From assembly GCF_025685655.1 (NCBI RefSeq), contig NZ_JAGSYG010000004.1:434001-498000 (forward strand): DNA of 64,000 bases, given 5' to 3'. Positions 43,503 to 52,772 of this stretch are shown piece after piece (the first letter of the stretch is position 1; each line of letters opens with the position of its first letter). The notes under the pieces were generated by a model that saw nothing but the letters and a program-made list of their open reading frames with translations, was not told the DNA's origin and did no database searches. Origin of the DNA: Acidicapsa ligni. GTDB taxonomy: Bacteria; Acidobacteriota; Terriglobia; Terriglobales; Acidobacteriaceae. The position numbers and the translations under genes are program-made.

Positions 43503-45554
43503 ATGAATAGCCGTCGGCCGTTTTTTGCTCTTGCTGTTGCTCTTTTCTGTTGTGCCTTGAACACTTCACATGAGTTAGCGGCACAGGCTACCGCTCCGCT
43601 ACCGATTATGCCGCTGCCTGCCAGTGCCGTTCCCGGGGATGGCGAATTTTTGATTGATGGCCATTTTGGGGTGGCTTTGGAAGGCTACAAGGAGCCACGG
43701 CTGGAACGCGCACAGACCCGCTTCCTGGGAACGCTTTCGCGCGAGACGGGCATTTTGTTTGCGTATCACTCGGCGGAGACACAGCCGCATTTTGTGATTC
43801 GAACCAAGGGGCCGAGTGCGGCGGTGCAGCAGGTTGGAGAGGATGAGTCTTACAGCCTCAAGGTTTCGGCGGATGGCGTGGAGTTGAGCGCGGCAAATCC
43901 GCTGGGCACGATGCATGGCCTACAGACATTTTTGCAACTGGTGCGGGTGACTCCACGAGGGTTTACGGTGCCGGTGGTCACGATTGAGGACAAGCCACGT
44001 TTTCCATGGCGAGGGCTGATGACGGATGCGGGGCGGCACTTTATTCCTGTTCCGGTGATTGAGCGCGATCTGGATGGAATGGAAGCGGTGAAGATGAATG
44101 TCTTCCACTGGCATCTTTCCGAGGATCAGGGTTTTCGTGTGGAGAGCAAGGTCTTTCCGCTGTTGCAGCAAAAGGGTTCCGATGGAATGTATTACACGCA
44201 GGAGGAGATTCGCCACGTAATCGAATACGCGCGCGATCGCGGGATTCGTGTGGTGCCTGAGTTCGATATGCCCGGACATGCGGGTGCCTGGTTTGTTGGA
44301 TATCCGGACCTGGCAAGCGGTAAAGGGCCATATCATATCGAGCGGCACTGGGGTATTTTCGATCCGGCGATGGATCCTACGCGGGAGAGCACCTACCAGT
44401 TTCTCAATTTGTTGATTGGAGAGATGACTGCGCTATTCCCGGATGCCTATTTTCATGTTGGCGGAGACGAGTGCAATGGCAAGGAGTGGGATCGGAATCC
44501 GCGCATTCAGGAGTTTATGAAGGCGCATCAACTCAAGGACAATGCCGCGCTGCAGGCATACTTCAGCGGGCGTGTGCAGAAGCTGGTGGCGGCTCATCAC
44601 AAGATCATGGAGGGATGGGATGAAGTGCTGCAGCCGGAGACGCCGAAGGATGTTGTGATTCAGTCATGGCGGGGCCGCGAATCACTGCTGGAGGCGGCGA
44701 AGCGCGGGTATCGCGGACTGCTTTCCAACGGCTACTACATTGACTTGAATGAGGCTGCGGAGAAGCACTATCTTGTCGATCCGCTGGAAGGCATTGCGGA
44801 CAAGTTGACGCCGGAACAGGCGGCGAGTGTTCTTGGCGGAGAGGCTACGATCTGGTCTGAGTTTGTTACGCCGGAGACGATTGATAGCCGCATCTGGCCA
44901 CGTACGGCAGCGATCGCGGAGCGGTTGTGGTCTCCGCAAAATGTGCGCGATGTGGACTCGATGTATGAGCGCATGGCGGTTATTTCGCAGAAGCTGCAGT
45001 ATTACGGATTGCAGTACCAGGCTGCTGAAGAAGTCATGCTGGAGCGTATGAGTGGCGATTCAAATCCGGAAGCGCTGCGCGTACTTGCGTCGGTTGTGCA
45101 GCCGCCCAAGGGCTATGATCGTGAAGGATTGCATGAGTATTCAAGCCTTGAGTCGCTAAACCACATGGTCGATGCGGTTCCTCCTGAGAGTGAGACTGCG
45201 CGCAGCTTTGGATTGATTTGCAAGAAGATTGCCGCGGGTAAGGCGACGCCTGAAGAAGTGCAGCAAGCGCATGATTGGCTTGTTTTGTGGCGTGATAATG
45301 ATGCGAAGTTGCAACCGCGATTGGCGCATTCCGATATTACGGCGGAGCTTGTCCCTGTTTCGCATTCGCTGAATACTGTGGCTGCGATAGGTCTGCATGC
45401 ATTGGATGCGCTGGGCAAGAGCGAAAGCGTTTCAGCGGAGCAGCATAAGACGGATCTGGATGCGGTGAAGGCGGCGGAGAAGCCGCAGGCAGTGCTGTTG
45501 CTGAAGGTTGCGCCTTCAGTTGAACTGCTGGTGAACGCTACGAAAGTTCAGTAG
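43503..45554 (+). CDS. Secreted beta-N-acetylhexosaminidase, GH20
   Basis: 683 residues with a signal peptide ending ELAAQA. An N-terminal GH20b domain (about 32-160) precedes the catalytic TIM barrel, which starts GLMTDAGRHFIPVPVI. The Asp-Glu pair for substrate-assisted catalysis is Asp322-Glu323 in YFHVGGDECNGKEW. WHLSEDQGFRVESKVFP, PEFDMPGHAGAW and WRGRESLLEAAKRGYRGLLSNGYYIDLN match chitobiase-type enzymes. Substrates would be terminal GlcNAc or GalNAc residues of chitin, glycoprotein or peptidoglycan. GGAGA lies about nine bases before ATG 43503. The gene stops one base before the convergent tag. Confidence 0.95.
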   Translation: MNSRRPFFALAVALFCCALNTSHELAAQATAPLPIMPLPASAVPGDGEFLIDGHFGVALEGYKEPRLERAQTRFLGTLSRETGILFAYHSAETQPHFVIRTKGPSAAVQQVGEDESYSLKVSADGVELSAANPLGTMHGLQTFLQLVRVTPRGFTVPVVTIEDKPRFPWRGLMTDAGRHFIPVPVIERDLDGMEAVKMNVFHWHLSEDQGFRVESKVFPLLQQKGSDGMYYTQEEIRHVIEYARDRGIRVVPEFDMPGHAGAWFVGYPDLASGKGPYHIERHWGIFDPAMDPTRESTYQFLNLLIGEMTALFPDAYFHVGGDECNGKEWDRNPRIQEFMKAHQLKDNAALQAYFSGRVQKLVAAHHKIMEGWDEVLQPETPKDVVIQSWRGRESLLEAAKRGYRGLLSNGYYIDLNEAAEKHYLVDPLEGIADKLTPEQAASVLGGEATIWSEFVTPETIDSRIWPRTAAIAERLWSPQNVRDVDSMYERMAVISQKLQYYGLQYQAAEEVMLERMSGDSNPEALRVLASVVQPPKGYDREGLHEYSSLESLNHMVDAVPPESETARSFGLICKKIAAGKATPEEVQQAHDWLVLWRDNDAKLQPRLAHSDITAELVPVSHSLNTVAAIGLHALDALGKSESVSAEQHKTDLDAVKAAEKPQAVLLLKVAPSVELLVNATKVQ

Positions 45555-46127
45555 CTATTTGGCGACGGCATTGCGACGAAAGCAGTCTGGGCTGTGATCG
45601 TTGACAATGCCGGTTGCCTGCATCCATGCATAGACAATGACCGGTCCGACGAATTTGAAGCCACGCTTTTTGAGCGCGGCCGAATATTCTTCGGACAGGG
45701 TTGTTTGGGCTGGGACTGGCCCCTTATTGACGATCGGTTTGCCGCCTACAGGGCTCCACGAAAATTTTGAGAAGTCTTCGCCTTCCTCAGCCATTTTCAG
45801 ATAGGCGCGAGCGCCGCCGATGGTGGCTTCGATCTTGGCGCGTGAGCGAATGATGCCTGCATCCTGCATCAGGCTTTCTATCTTCGCTTCTTTATATCGA
45901 GAGATAACTTCTGGATCGAAGTTGTGGAAGGCTTTGCGGAAGGTATCGCGCTTGCGCAGGATGGTCAGCCATGACAGGCCAGCCTGGAAGGCTTCGAGCA
46001 TGAGCATCTCCCACAGCATGCGGCTATCACGAATAGGAATGCCCCATTCTTTGTCGTGGTATTCGCGGAGGAGCGGATCGCTCTCGGCCCATTGGCATCG
46101 TTTCACATTTGCCTGCTCTGCGATCAC
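45555..46127 (-). CDS. tag: DNA-3-methyladenine glycosylase I
   Basis: 190 residues from GTG 46127, whose G is the last base of the upstream symporter stop (TAGTG), so translation is coupled. The family signature is RCQWAESDPLLREYHDKEWGIP followed by EMLMLEAFQAGLSWLTILRKRD. The zinc ligands are Cys near residue 11, the following His, and the C-terminal His and Cys in NDHSPDCF. It removes 3-methyladenine from DNA. Longer starts within the symporter gene are less likely. Confidence 0.95.
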   Translation of the reverse strand: MIAEQANVKRCQWAESDPLLREYHDKEWGIPIRDSRMLWEMLMLEAFQAGLSWLTILRKRDTFRKAFHNFDPEVISRYKEAKIESLMQDAGIIRSRAKIEATIGGARAYLKMAEEGEDFSKFSWSPVGGKPIVNKGPVPAQTTLSEEYSAALKKRGFKFVGPVIVYAWMQATGIVNDHSPDCFRRNAVAK

Positions 46128-47527
46128 TAGACAGTACCTCCATTGGAATTGGCTATGGCTGTTTGAGATGGAACGTTGAGCTCGCCTTCCCATTGTGCGA
46201 CTACGGCGCTGGCCATGCAGTTGCCGATAACGTTCATGGATGTTCTTCCCATATCCATCAGGGTATCTACGCCGAGAATCATGAGGATTGGAGCTGTGGG
46301 AATGTGCAGTGAGTTTGCCGTTGCGAGCAGTATGACGAGGACTGCCCGGGGTACGCCTGCTACTCCCTTACTGGCGAGAAGAAGTGTTGCCAGCATGAGG
46401 ATTTGCTGGCCTACCGAGAGAGATATGCCGGCGGCCTGGGCGGCGAAGATGGCTGCCATGGAGAGGTAAATACTGGAGCCATCCATGTTGAAGCTATAGC
46501 CTGCGGGGATGACGAATGAGGCGATCCAGCGAGGAACGCCGAATGCTTCCATGCGCTCCAGGGCAAGAGGCAGCGCGGCCTCGGATGTAGTCGTTGCGAA
46601 TCCGATGGCTGCGGGTTCGGCAATGGCTGCGATGAATCTGCGCAGAGGGATGCGCGAGATCAGCAGGATGGGGACGAGGACGAGCAGGAGAAATATGGTG
46701 AGTGCAGCATAGTAAGTGGCGACGAGCTTGAGCAGGGGAAGCAGTGTCGCTAATCCCATGCCGCCTACGGTGAAGGCGAGTGCGGCACCTGCTGCTACAG
46801 GCGCGGCGTACATGATGATACGGGTCATGCCGAGCATGGTGTCCGCGAGTGATTGTAAGACGGATATGAGCGGCACACGCTTTTCCTGCGGAAGCTGAGC
46901 GAGCGCTATGCCGAAGGCGATGGAGAAGACGGCGACCTGAAGGATCTGATTTTGCGCGACCGCTAGAGCGATATTTTCTGGAAAGATATTGAGGATCAGT
47001 TGCTGCCATCCGGGTTCGGTTGCTACTACTGGAGCGGACGGGATGAACGCGGGAAGCACGATGCCAACTCCGGCACGCGACAGGTTCATTGCCACGGTGC
47101 CGATCAGGAGACCGAGCGTGGTGACAGCTTCAAAGTAGATGAGTGCTTTGAGCGCCACGCGGCCTACGCCACCGAGATGGTCGTGTCCGGCGATGCCGGT
47201 TGTGATGGTAGCGAAGATCAGCGGCGCGACAATTACGCGAATCAGACGAAGGAAGATTTCGCCGAGAAAATGAGTCTGGGATGCGACGCCGGGGAAGTCG
47301 GCGCCCAGTTCGCTGCCGACGATCATGGCGAAGAATGTCCACAGCATCAGCGATCGTTTGCGCAGCAGGAAAGGGACAAACAGGATGAGACCTGACCAGC
47401 GTAGGTAGACTGCGGCGGATGCAAATACGCCGAACCAGCCAGATGCGATTCCGATTGCGAAGGACAGCAAACCTGCAAGAGACAGCAGGTGCGAGGTGCG
47501 GCGGGATGGCTTTTTCGGAGTCTGCAT
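46127..47527 (-). CDS. Dicarboxylate/amino-acid:cation symporter (SDF family, GltP/DctA-like)
   Basis: A 466-residue sodium- or proton-coupled transporter with eight helices and two re-entrant loops. The Ser-rich first hairpin ends GFATTTSEAALPLALERM, and the diagnostic NMDGSSIYLSMAAIFAAQ is present. HP2 has KGVAGVPRAVLVILLA and the last helix IPTAPILMILGVDTLMDMGRTSMNVIGNCMAS has the substrate-binding Asp, Arg and Asn. Glutamate, aspartate or C4-dicarboxylates are the usual cargo. An N-terminal 40-residue segment has an additional hydrophobic stretch. It is followed by tag in a two-gene operon. Confidence 0.95.
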   Translation of the reverse strand: MQTPKKPSRRTSHLLSLAGLLSFAIGIASGWFGVFASAAVYLRWSGLILFVPFLLRKRSLMLWTFFAMIVGSELGADFPGVASQTHFLGEIFLRLIRVIVAPLIFATITTGIAGHDHLGGVGRVALKALIYFEAVTTLGLLIGTVAMNLSRAGVGIVLPAFIPSAPVVATEPGWQQLILNIFPENIALAVAQNQILQVAVFSIAFGIALAQLPQEKRVPLISVLQSLADTMLGMTRIIMYAAPVAAGAALAFTVGGMGLATLLPLLKLVATYYAALTIFLLLVLVPILLISRIPLRRFIAAIAEPAAIGFATTTSEAALPLALERMEAFGVPRWIASFVIPAGYSFNMDGSSIYLSMAAIFAAQAAGISLSVGQQILMLATLLLASKGVAGVPRAVLVILLATANSLHIPTAPILMILGVDTLMDMGRTSMNVIGNCMASAVVAQWEGELNVPSQTAIANSNGGTV

Positions 47528-47597
47528 CTGATTGGTTAGGATAGCCAGGGCAGCCGAGGGGCTGAGTGCTTGCGGTGCATTCCAGTATTCTAGGTTA

Positions 47598-48773
47598 ATG
47601 CCACGGATTACTTATCTAGAATGCTCACGATGCCATCAACAACTGGATGCCACGACTCCTCAGACCGTCTGCACGGTTTGCGCGGGCTCACTTTATGTTC
47701 GTTACGATTTATCGCAGGCGTCTGGCCTTGCGCGGCGAGATGCTGTGGGCCGCAAGGATGTTCCATGGGATGGGATGTGGCGTTATCGCTCGGTACTGCC
47801 GGATGTCGAGCCAGTGACGTTGGGTGAGGGATGGACTCCCATGCTTGCGAGCAGGCGCTATGCAAATGTCTGGCTGAAGGAAGAAGGCGCGAATCCTACC
47901 GGCACGTTCAAGGCGCGCGGCCTGGGTATGGCTGTGACCATGGCGAAGCATTATGGGATTCGCAAATTGGCTGCACCCTCTGCGGGCAACGCGGGTGGTG
48001 CACTGGCCGCATATGCGGCGGCAGCGGGTATTGAGGCGCATATCTTTATGCCTAAGGATGTTCCAATGGCCAACCAGGTGGAGTGCGCCGCTTATGGTGC
48101 TCATCTTACGCTGGTGGATGGATTGATTTCCGACTGCGGAAGAATGGTTGCGGAGCGCAAGGAAAAAGAAGGCTGGTTTGATATCTCGACGCTGAAGGAA
48201 CCGTTTCGCGTGGAGGGAAAGAAAACCATGGGGTATGAGTTGGTGGAGCAGCTTGGGTGGGAGTATCCAGATGCAGTGTTTTATCCGACGGGCGGCGGTG
48301 TCGGGCTCATTGGTATGTGGAAAGCGTTTGAAGAGATGGAGCAGCTTGGTTGGGTTACGGGCAAGCGGCCGAAGATGATTGCGGTGCAGGCTGCGGGCTG
48401 TGCGCCGGTTGCGCGAGCCTTTGATAACGGCGAGAACGTCAGCCAGATGTGGCAGAATGCACATACATTTGCTTCAGGCTTGCGCGTTCCGAAGCCTTAT
48501 GGGGACGCATTGATTCTGGAGATTGTGCGTGAGTCCGGTGGTGTTGCTCTGGCTCTCAGCGATGATGTTTTGTTCGCGTCTTTATTGGACTGGGCGTCGA
48601 ATGAGGGGCTGCTCTTGTCGCCGGAGGGGGCTGCCTCTACGGCAGCATACGATCATCTTTTGCAGACGGGATTTCTTTCGCCGGATGATCGAGTTGTGCT
48701 GTTCAATACGGGATCGGGGAATAAGTATACGGACGTGCTTGCCGAGAGGCTGAGGGCTGAAGGGCGGCTTTAA
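47598..48773 (+). CDS. thrC: Threonine synthase
   Basis: A 391-residue PLP enzyme turning O-phosphohomoserine into threonine. An N-terminal zinc-ribbon-like region (YLECSRCHQQL...CTVCAGSL) is typical of the archaeal/plant-type group. The PLP lysine is in NPTGTFKARGLGMAVTMA. SAGNAGGALAAYAAAAGIEAHIFMP and PTGGGVGLIGMWKAFEEME follow. The start chosen, ATG 47598 (MPRITYLEC), gives the normal N-terminus; longer in-frame starts run into the divergent symporter promoter. Some homologues annotated this way act as other pyridoxal lyases; the full motif set favours ThrC. Confidence 0.93.
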   Translation: MPRITYLECSRCHQQLDATTPQTVCTVCAGSLYVRYDLSQASGLARRDAVGRKDVPWDGMWRYRSVLPDVEPVTLGEGWTPMLASRRYANVWLKEEGANPTGTFKARGLGMAVTMAKHYGIRKLAAPSAGNAGGALAAYAAAAGIEAHIFMPKDVPMANQVECAAYGAHLTLVDGLISDCGRMVAERKEKEGWFDISTLKEPFRVEGKKTMGYELVEQLGWEYPDAVFYPTGGGVGLIGMWKAFEEMEQLGWVTGKRPKMIAVQAAGCAPVARAFDNGENVSQMWQNAHTFASGLRVPKPYGDALILEIVRESGGVALALSDDVLFASLLDWASNEGLLLSPEGAASTAAYDHLLQTGFLSPDDRVVLFNTGSGNKYTDVLAERLRAEGRL

Positions 48774-48805
48774 TCTTAGCTGCGTTGTGAAGATATAGCA
48801 TTCCG

Positions 48806-48847
48806 TTTGAGTGCTCGATTACTTTTGAAGTGAATCGAGCACTCAAA
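48806..48847. terminator. Bidirectional terminator after thrC and the export gene
   Basis: TTTGAGTGCTCGATT pairs perfectly with AATCGAGCACTCAAA around a loop that has its own ACTT-TTG-AAGT pairing. It is followed by TTTG on the plus strand and AAA/TTT edges on the minus strand. It separates convergent genes. Confidence 0.9.
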
Positions 48848-48856
48848 TTTGTTGGA

Positions 48857-51652
48857 TTAGAAGATGACGTTGGTTGCGGCTAGTGCGATTCCAAACTGGC
48901 CGACAATCTGGGAGATATCCACTATATTGCGCAGGGCAACACCCTTGTTCAGGTTAAGCGGGATGACGATCGTGTCTCCAGGGTAGATGAGCAGAGCGCC
49001 GAATTTGTCTTTGCCGAGCTTGGCGATCTGCTGTTTGCTGATGACCGATCCATCGGCGCGAATGATGTAAGCACGCTTGCGATCGGCGTCACGATTGGGG
49101 CCGCCCGCTTGATTGAGATAGTCGCGCAGATGGCTGTGCAAACCGAACAAAAATGCGTTGGGGTTGTATACCGCGCCCGTGACACTGACGGTCGCAGGTA
49201 TGTGCGGGATGACAAAGCGGTCGCCATCTTCAAGAGGGATTGCGGGAAGCTGAGCCACGGAATCGCTATCGGGGTGCAGTCCGAGGACAATGCGTCCACT
49301 CGCCCTTGCCTGGCGAAGATTGCTGATTACGCTTTGGCTTTGCGTGGCCTGAGCCTGGGCGGCAGCAGTATCGAGTGCACTGATCGAACGGCTGGCAGAG
49401 TTAACCGAATTCGTTGTGGCTTGCAGGGAGATCTCGTTGATGTACTCATTGAGGCGCTGCTGTTGTACTCGTCGCGTTGATTCGCGCATGAACTCGGAGC
49501 CGTACAGGTAGGCATCTGCCGTGAATCCGCCTGCGCGCTGGACTAAGTCTCTGAGTGTTTCGCCCGGTTTGACGCTGTAGATACCGGAAGAAATAAACTC
49601 TCCTTCAAGATGAACCAGCTTGGTTTGTTCTGTCTGCGGGACCTGGATGTCAGCTTTAGAGAAAATCGTGACGACATCGCCTGGTTGAAGCTCCAGATCC
49701 TGCGTGCTGTCATGACGGAGAACAAGGCCGCCTAGGTTGAACGAGAATAGGGAAGTAGTGAGCGTTTCCTTATTTTGCCGTTCAATTACGGCATAGCTCC
49801 AGTCGATGTCGGGAGCGCTCAACGCAACATCGTTGCGCGGCGGAAACTGCCCCGGATATCTGCCTACCATTGCCTCTGCCGCGCTTCCTCGGGAAGCACC
49901 TTGTCCTGCTTCGGAGGACGTATCGTCTGGCAGTTGGCGATTCAGACCCTGGCTCTGCAGCGGGTAATTATTCATTGCGGCTGAATTTGAAACATTTCCG
50001 CGATCGTAGTTGTTGACACCGTTTGTATTGTTCGTACCGTACGCGGCGCCAGCTACGTTATCTGTGCCCGAACTGTATTCCGAACTGACGCTATACCCAT
50101 TATTCGGTGTTTCCGGGATACAGTCCTGAGGCGAGTCATTGCCTGCCAGTCCGTAGGAACGTACAGGGGGATTCGGTCCATTGATGCCTGTATTCTGAAC
50201 CGTATTGTTACCCTGGTTTGGCGAAAGCCCCATGTCTCTGTTCTGAGATGTATTGGGCGGGCAGATCGGCAGATACCCAAGGACTGGGTCGCCGAGGCGT
50301 CCACGCTTTATCCAATAGTCGCGGGTGATCAAGGCGTCTTTGTCGGGGAACAACTCGCTGACGTGCATTCCCGATCGCCAGGCGTAGTGCCCGGGGTTGG
50401 CGACGTTGCCGCGCAGGGTTACTCCATCCTTAAATCTATCGATAATGGCGACCAATTCCAGGATGTCGCCGTCTTTCAATTTTTGATTGCGACCAACGGT
50501 ATCGAGTGCCAGATCGATCACGCTGCGCATGCGATGGTCGTCTATTCGTTCGATCCGGATTTTATCGCGAGACGCGGTATTTGTCGGGCCTGCAGCAAGT
50601 TCTAGGACGTCACCGATCGTGGAGTCAGTCATCGACTTCAGCTCATAAATAGCGGGCGAATTGATGCTGCCTGCGACGGCAACCTGGGCACCTACGGGGG
50701 GTATGTAGATGACATCGCCAGGAAGCAGTTGCGTGTCGTTGCTCTTGTCTCCGTGCAACAGAAGGTCGTATAGATCGAAATCTGTCAGGACTTTGCCTGA
50801 GCGTTTTAACTGGATATGGCGCATACTGCCCTGGGGATTAGGACCGCCAGTGACAAACAATGCATTCACCAATGTGCTCAGGGAACTGATGGTGTAACTT
50901 CCAGGGCGCCGAGCCTGGCCAACTACAAATACTTGAATGGAACGAAGCTGCCCCATGTTTACATTCAGATCGAAGTTGCGAAAAACCCTTCCAATCTGTG
51001 TTTTCAGGTAGTCCTGCAGTTGCCCGAACTGCAACCCAACGACTCGAACCGTACCGACCTGAGGGATGTAGATATTTCCGGTGCGGTCTACGGTGAAACG
51101 AGAGTTGAGAGTGACCTGACCCCAGATTTGGATGAGCAATTCATCGCCTGGACCTACGACGTAATCTGGCGTGACAGGAACCTTATCTAGTGGCGCAAAG
51201 GTTGTTGGGGCATTCCGAAAAAGTTTAGCGCCGTAGATCTGCAGCATTCGACCTGTCGAGTTAGCGACCATTCGCTGAAACTCTGTAGGAGGATCCGGAG
51301 GGAGCGCATTCAAATTTCTCAGGCCCTGGGCATCTTCGTTGAGGGGGTTGGTTCTGACCTGATTTGGATTTTGGTCACGGGAGTTTTGCAGGTCGATCCC
51401 ACGCGGGTTCACATTTAGCTGAGGGCTTTGCTGTCCGTTTTGCCCCTGTCCCTGGCTTTGGTCGTCGGCCGAGCCATTGGAACTGCCTCCGCCCAGTGAA
51501 TTGAAGAGGCCATTATCCGCACCGTTCCCCGTTTGATCCTGTGCTGTTGCAATGGCAACGGTGGAGAAAAGTGTTCCGACCGCTAGAATCAACGGAAGAT
51601 ATTTCGGATGTTTACGACGCATACTCAGGTTCGCCTCATTCATTTCAATCAT
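48857..51652 (-). CDS. Polysaccharide export outer-membrane protein with SLBB domains (Wza-like)
   Basis: 931 residues with a signal ending AIATAQ. A Gln/Asn/Gly-rich N-terminal linker (about 38-105) is followed by the Poly_export domain (VTPDYVVGPGDELLIQIWGQV...FTVDRTGNIYIPQVGTVRV, 160-240) and several SLBB/beta-grasp repeats, the last ones near LEGEFISSGIYSVKPGETLRDLVQRAGGF and VTGAVYNPNAFLFG. Between them lies a 150-residue Asn/Ser/Gly-rich insert (about 470-620) unlike normal Wza. Such proteins form the outer-membrane pore for exopolysaccharide. GAGGAG sits eight bases before ATG 51652. It is downstream of the priming transferase gene in the same direction. Confidence 0.92.
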   Translation of the reverse strand: MIEMNEANLSMRRKHPKYLPLILAVGTLFSTVAIATAQDQTGNGADNGLFNSLGGGSSNGSADDQSQGQGQNGQQSPQLNVNPRGIDLQNSRDQNPNQVRTNPLNEDAQGLRNLNALPPDPPTEFQRMVANSTGRMLQIYGAKLFRNAPTTFAPLDKVPVTPDYVVGPGDELLIQIWGQVTLNSRFTVDRTGNIYIPQVGTVRVVGLQFGQLQDYLKTQIGRVFRNFDLNVNMGQLRSIQVFVVGQARRPGSYTISSLSTLVNALFVTGGPNPQGSMRHIQLKRSGKVLTDFDLYDLLLHGDKSNDTQLLPGDVIYIPPVGAQVAVAGSINSPAIYELKSMTDSTIGDVLELAAGPTNTASRDKIRIERIDDHRMRSVIDLALDTVGRNQKLKDGDILELVAIIDRFKDGVTLRGNVANPGHYAWRSGMHVSELFPDKDALITRDYWIKRGRLGDPVLGYLPICPPNTSQNRDMGLSPNQGNNTVQNTGINGPNPPVRSYGLAGNDSPQDCIPETPNNGYSVSSEYSSGTDNVAGAAYGTNNTNGVNNYDRGNVSNSAAMNNYPLQSQGLNRQLPDDTSSEAGQGASRGSAAEAMVGRYPGQFPPRNDVALSAPDIDWSYAVIERQNKETLTTSLFSFNLGGLVLRHDSTQDLELQPGDVVTIFSKADIQVPQTEQTKLVHLEGEFISSGIYSVKPGETLRDLVQRAGGFTADAYLYGSEFMRESTRRVQQQRLNEYINEISLQATTNSVNSASRSISALDTAAAQAQATQSQSVISNLRQARASGRIVLGLHPDSDSVAQLPAIPLEDGDRFVIPHIPATVSVTGAVYNPNAFLFGLHSHLRDYLNQAGGPNRDADRKRAYIIRADGSVISKQQIAKLGKDKFGALLIYPGDTIVIPLNLNKGVALRNIVDISQIVGQFGIALAATNVIF

Positions 51653-51901
51653 CTTGGCTTCTCCTCAGCATACAACGCGGAGGTGAAGCCATAAACATCG
51701 AACATCCATATCTAAACCTCTATTCGAGGAGAGAAGGGATGGAGAAAGTAGAGCTTATGCCAGCTTGTGATTTTGATGGGCTCAAGGGACAATATGCACT
51801 GGAGCTAGTGTGTTTCTGAGAGTGGGAACCAGACGATTCTATGGAATTTCGGATTAGCTGGTATTTCAAGAGAAAGCCAAGCGGACTTTTGTGTTCTCGC
51901 G

Positions 51902-51930
51902 ATTCAGGGCATGCAATGCATGCCCTGAAT
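51902..51930. promoter_or_regulatory. Perfect 14-bp dyad between transferase and export genes
   Basis: ATTCAGGGCATGCA and its exact complement flank a single A. There is no T-run on either side, so it is a likely operator or an RNA hairpin rather than a terminator. It lies about 250 bases upstream of the export gene and 70 bases after the transferase stop; the rest of 51653-52001 shows no gene. Confidence 0.6.
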
Positions 51931-52001
51931 CTATCAAATTGGTTTTGGTTAGTTCCGGGTATCCGCAAGGGTGATTTTGGGCTTACCGCTGATCAACGGC
52001 G

Positions 52002-52772
52002 CTAGTAGGCGCCTGTTCTGGCCAATACCACTGGGACGGTTTTTGCCAGAATCTCAAGATCGAGAAGCAGGCTCCAGCGTTTGCCATAGTCGCTATCCAG
52101 GTAAGAGCGCCCTTCAAAACCGATTCCACTTCTTCCTGAAATCTGCCAGAGGCCGGTCATTCCGGGAGTGAGGAGCGTGTAATAGCTCATCAATGGCCCG
52201 TACAAGGTTCTCTCGGCTTCGACAATGGGGCGAGGCCCTACCAACGACATTTGGCCGCGAAATACATTGATCAACTGCGGGAGCTCATCAAGGCTCCACT
52301 TGCGCAGATACTGCCCGATTGGGGTGATGCGGGAATCCTCGGGAGTCTTTTTAAGATTGCGTTTGTGAATGATATGCGGGTCGTCTTCAGAGATACCCAA
52401 TACATCGCATTGGTGTTGGCGCGAGTACATGGAACGGAACTTCACAATGCGGAAAGGGATGCCGAATCTCCCAATTCTCTCTTCACGATAGAAAATTGGC
52501 CCGGACGAGGTCATTTTGATGCAAATGGCAATCACTAGGCACATGGGAAAAACGAGGGTCATGAGCACGGCGGAAGCCAGCAGATCAAGGGAGCGCTTCG
52601 CAAAGGAGTATCGCAGCGAAAACGTTCGGGATACCACGGTCGGCAAATGGGTAGGGGAAACTGCCCACAGATGTGGTCGGGCCTGCTTGGCGGGTGCTAC
52701 AACCTGGTCGGCGATCCCGGTATTCTCCCAGGTTAATTGGTCCGAGACGCGCTGCGCGCCACTCATTTTCAT
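52002..52772 (-). CDS. Undecaprenyl-phosphate sugar-1-phosphate transferase (initiating transferase)
   Basis: A 256-residue bacterial sugar transferase of the WcaJ/PglC catalytic-domain type. A single hydrophobic re-entrant segment (about 68-92, LLASAVLMTLVFPMCLVIAIC) is followed by SSGPIFYREERIGRFGIPFRIVKFRSMY, the DELPQLINVFRGQMSLVGPRPIVEAE signature and TPGMTGLWQISGRSGIGFEGR. It has the short form without the N-terminal CoA-binding-like region and helices of WbaP. It would put the first sugar phosphate on undecaprenyl phosphate for exopolysaccharide synthesis; the export gene lies downstream in the same direction. Confidence 0.94.
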   Translation of the reverse strand: MKMSGAQRVSDQLTWENTGIADQVVAPAKQARPHLWAVSPTHLPTVVSRTFSLRYSFAKRSLDLLASAVLMTLVFPMCLVIAICIKMTSSGPIFYREERIGRFGIPFRIVKFRSMYSRQHQCDVLGISEDDPHIIHKRNLKKTPEDSRITPIGQYLRKWSLDELPQLINVFRGQMSLVGPRPIVEAERTLYGPLMSYYTLLTPGMTGLWQISGRSGIGFEGRSYLDSDYGKRWSLLLDLEILAKTVPVVLARTGAY

